Positions 63,836 through 64,000 of a stretch of 64,000 nucleotides of DNA are shown one piece after another. Under the pieces are notes generated by a model, which was given only the letters and a program-made list of their open reading frames with translations, did no database searches and was not told the DNA's origin. Every line of letters starts with the position of its first letter. Positions within the stretch are counted from its first letter, which is position 1. A program made the position numbers and the translations under genes. The DNA is from Bacillus velezensis (GTDB lineage: Bacteria; Bacillota; Bacilli; Bacillales; Bacillaceae), in contig NZ_LLZC01000004.1 in NCBI RefSeq assembly GCF_001461825.1, forward strand, positions 62,001 through 126,000, read 5' to 3'.

Positions 63836-64000
63836 ATGAGGTCTTCTCCTCAGCTCAGATCATCAGTTGAAGGACGAAAAAAACATCTGATCCATTTGCT
63901 GATCAATAACGGAATATACAAAAAGTCGGAACGGCATTTATATGAATTATCGCTCGGAGAATTAGAAAGCGAATACAAATATGTAAGGAAGGTGCGGGCT
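63836..64000 (+). CDS. fbpB: FbpB, Fur-regulated basic protein (5' part)
   Basis: 55 codons to the window edge, no stop reached. Opens MRSSPQLRSSVEGRKKHLIH and contains YKKSERHLYELSLGELESEY, basic throughout. AGGAGGG precedes the ATG. In B. subtilis FbpB (YdbN) works with the small RNA FsrA to spare iron by lowering synthesis of iron-rich proteins such as LutABC. Position next to ydbO and the Fur box support the call. Confidence 0.92.
   Translation, partial: MRSSPQLRSSVEGRKKHLIHLLINNGIYKKSERHLYELSLGELESEYKYVRKVRA

Overview
The window comes from a Bacillus of the subtilis group, most likely the B. velezensis/amyloliquefaciens lineage. From about 43.2 kb to the right end, gene content and order match the B. 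subtilis block running from fbpB and ydbO through ddl, murF, cshA, alr, ndoA and the sigB operon to the trnS tRNA cluster, read in reverse. The proteins are near-identical to those of B. subtilis, although ydcF, ydcG and ydcH are absent between rsbX and ydcI. No database was searched; names rest on recalled family features and synteny.

Layout. (1) 0.1-6 kb holds the metal-efflux pair czcD-czcO, a decayed glyoxalase, a BBE-type flavin oxidase and small genes. (2) 6.2-42.9 kb is an accessory region on the distal side of the functional tRNA-Leu(GAG) gene, which matches the ICEBs1 attachment site of B. subtilis. Five partial copies of the 3' half of that tRNA plus its terminator lie at about 6.2, 9.2, 18.6, 30.9 and 34.8 kb. 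They cut the region into blocks, as expected if successive integrative elements inserted at the tRNA and then decayed. (3) 42.9-43.6 kb carries seven tRNA genes. (4) 43.7-64 kb is core chromosome: sprT-like ydcK, cmpA, ydcI (Tex), the eight-gene sigma-B stressosome operon, the ndoA toxin-antitoxin pair, alr, ydcC, acpS, ydcA, ydbT-ydbS, cshA, murF, ddl, ydbP, ydbO and the start of fbpB behind a Fur box.

Functional units in the accessory region. The 6.3-9.1 kb block carries ydeG-ydeF. The 9.3-16.8 kb block is an amino-acid catabolic cluster: carbamoylase-type and amidohydrolase-type M20 peptidases, a serine-type permease, RidA, a GntR regulator and a diaminopropionate ammonia-lyase, with a 13-bp motif shared by the two divergent control regions. 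The 21-25.2 kb block is a CstR-controlled persulfide/sulfane-sulfur operon (regulator, DsrE-like protein, membrane rhodanese, TusA-rhodanese fusion, rhodanese-persulfide dioxygenase, TusA, TSUP permease) with candidate operators. Next come ydeB (CarD-like) and cspC, with a possible small RNA between them. The 34.9-42.9 kb block looks like the corpse of an ICEBs1-type element. It has a frameshifted rapI, an intact phrI whose C-terminus is DRVGA, a P-loop ATPase in the cargo position next to the att copy, and an LXG toxin disrupted by a deletion beside an intact candidate immunity gene; no integrase or conjugation genes remain. A second rapI/phr remnant lies just beyond the 34.8 kb att copy.

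The accessory region is full of gene fragments: glyoxalase, TorD-like chaperone, rarA C-terminus, BCCT transporter, DoxX, epimerase and three copies of one lipoprotein. This fits repeated insertion and deletion at a single tRNA hotspot.
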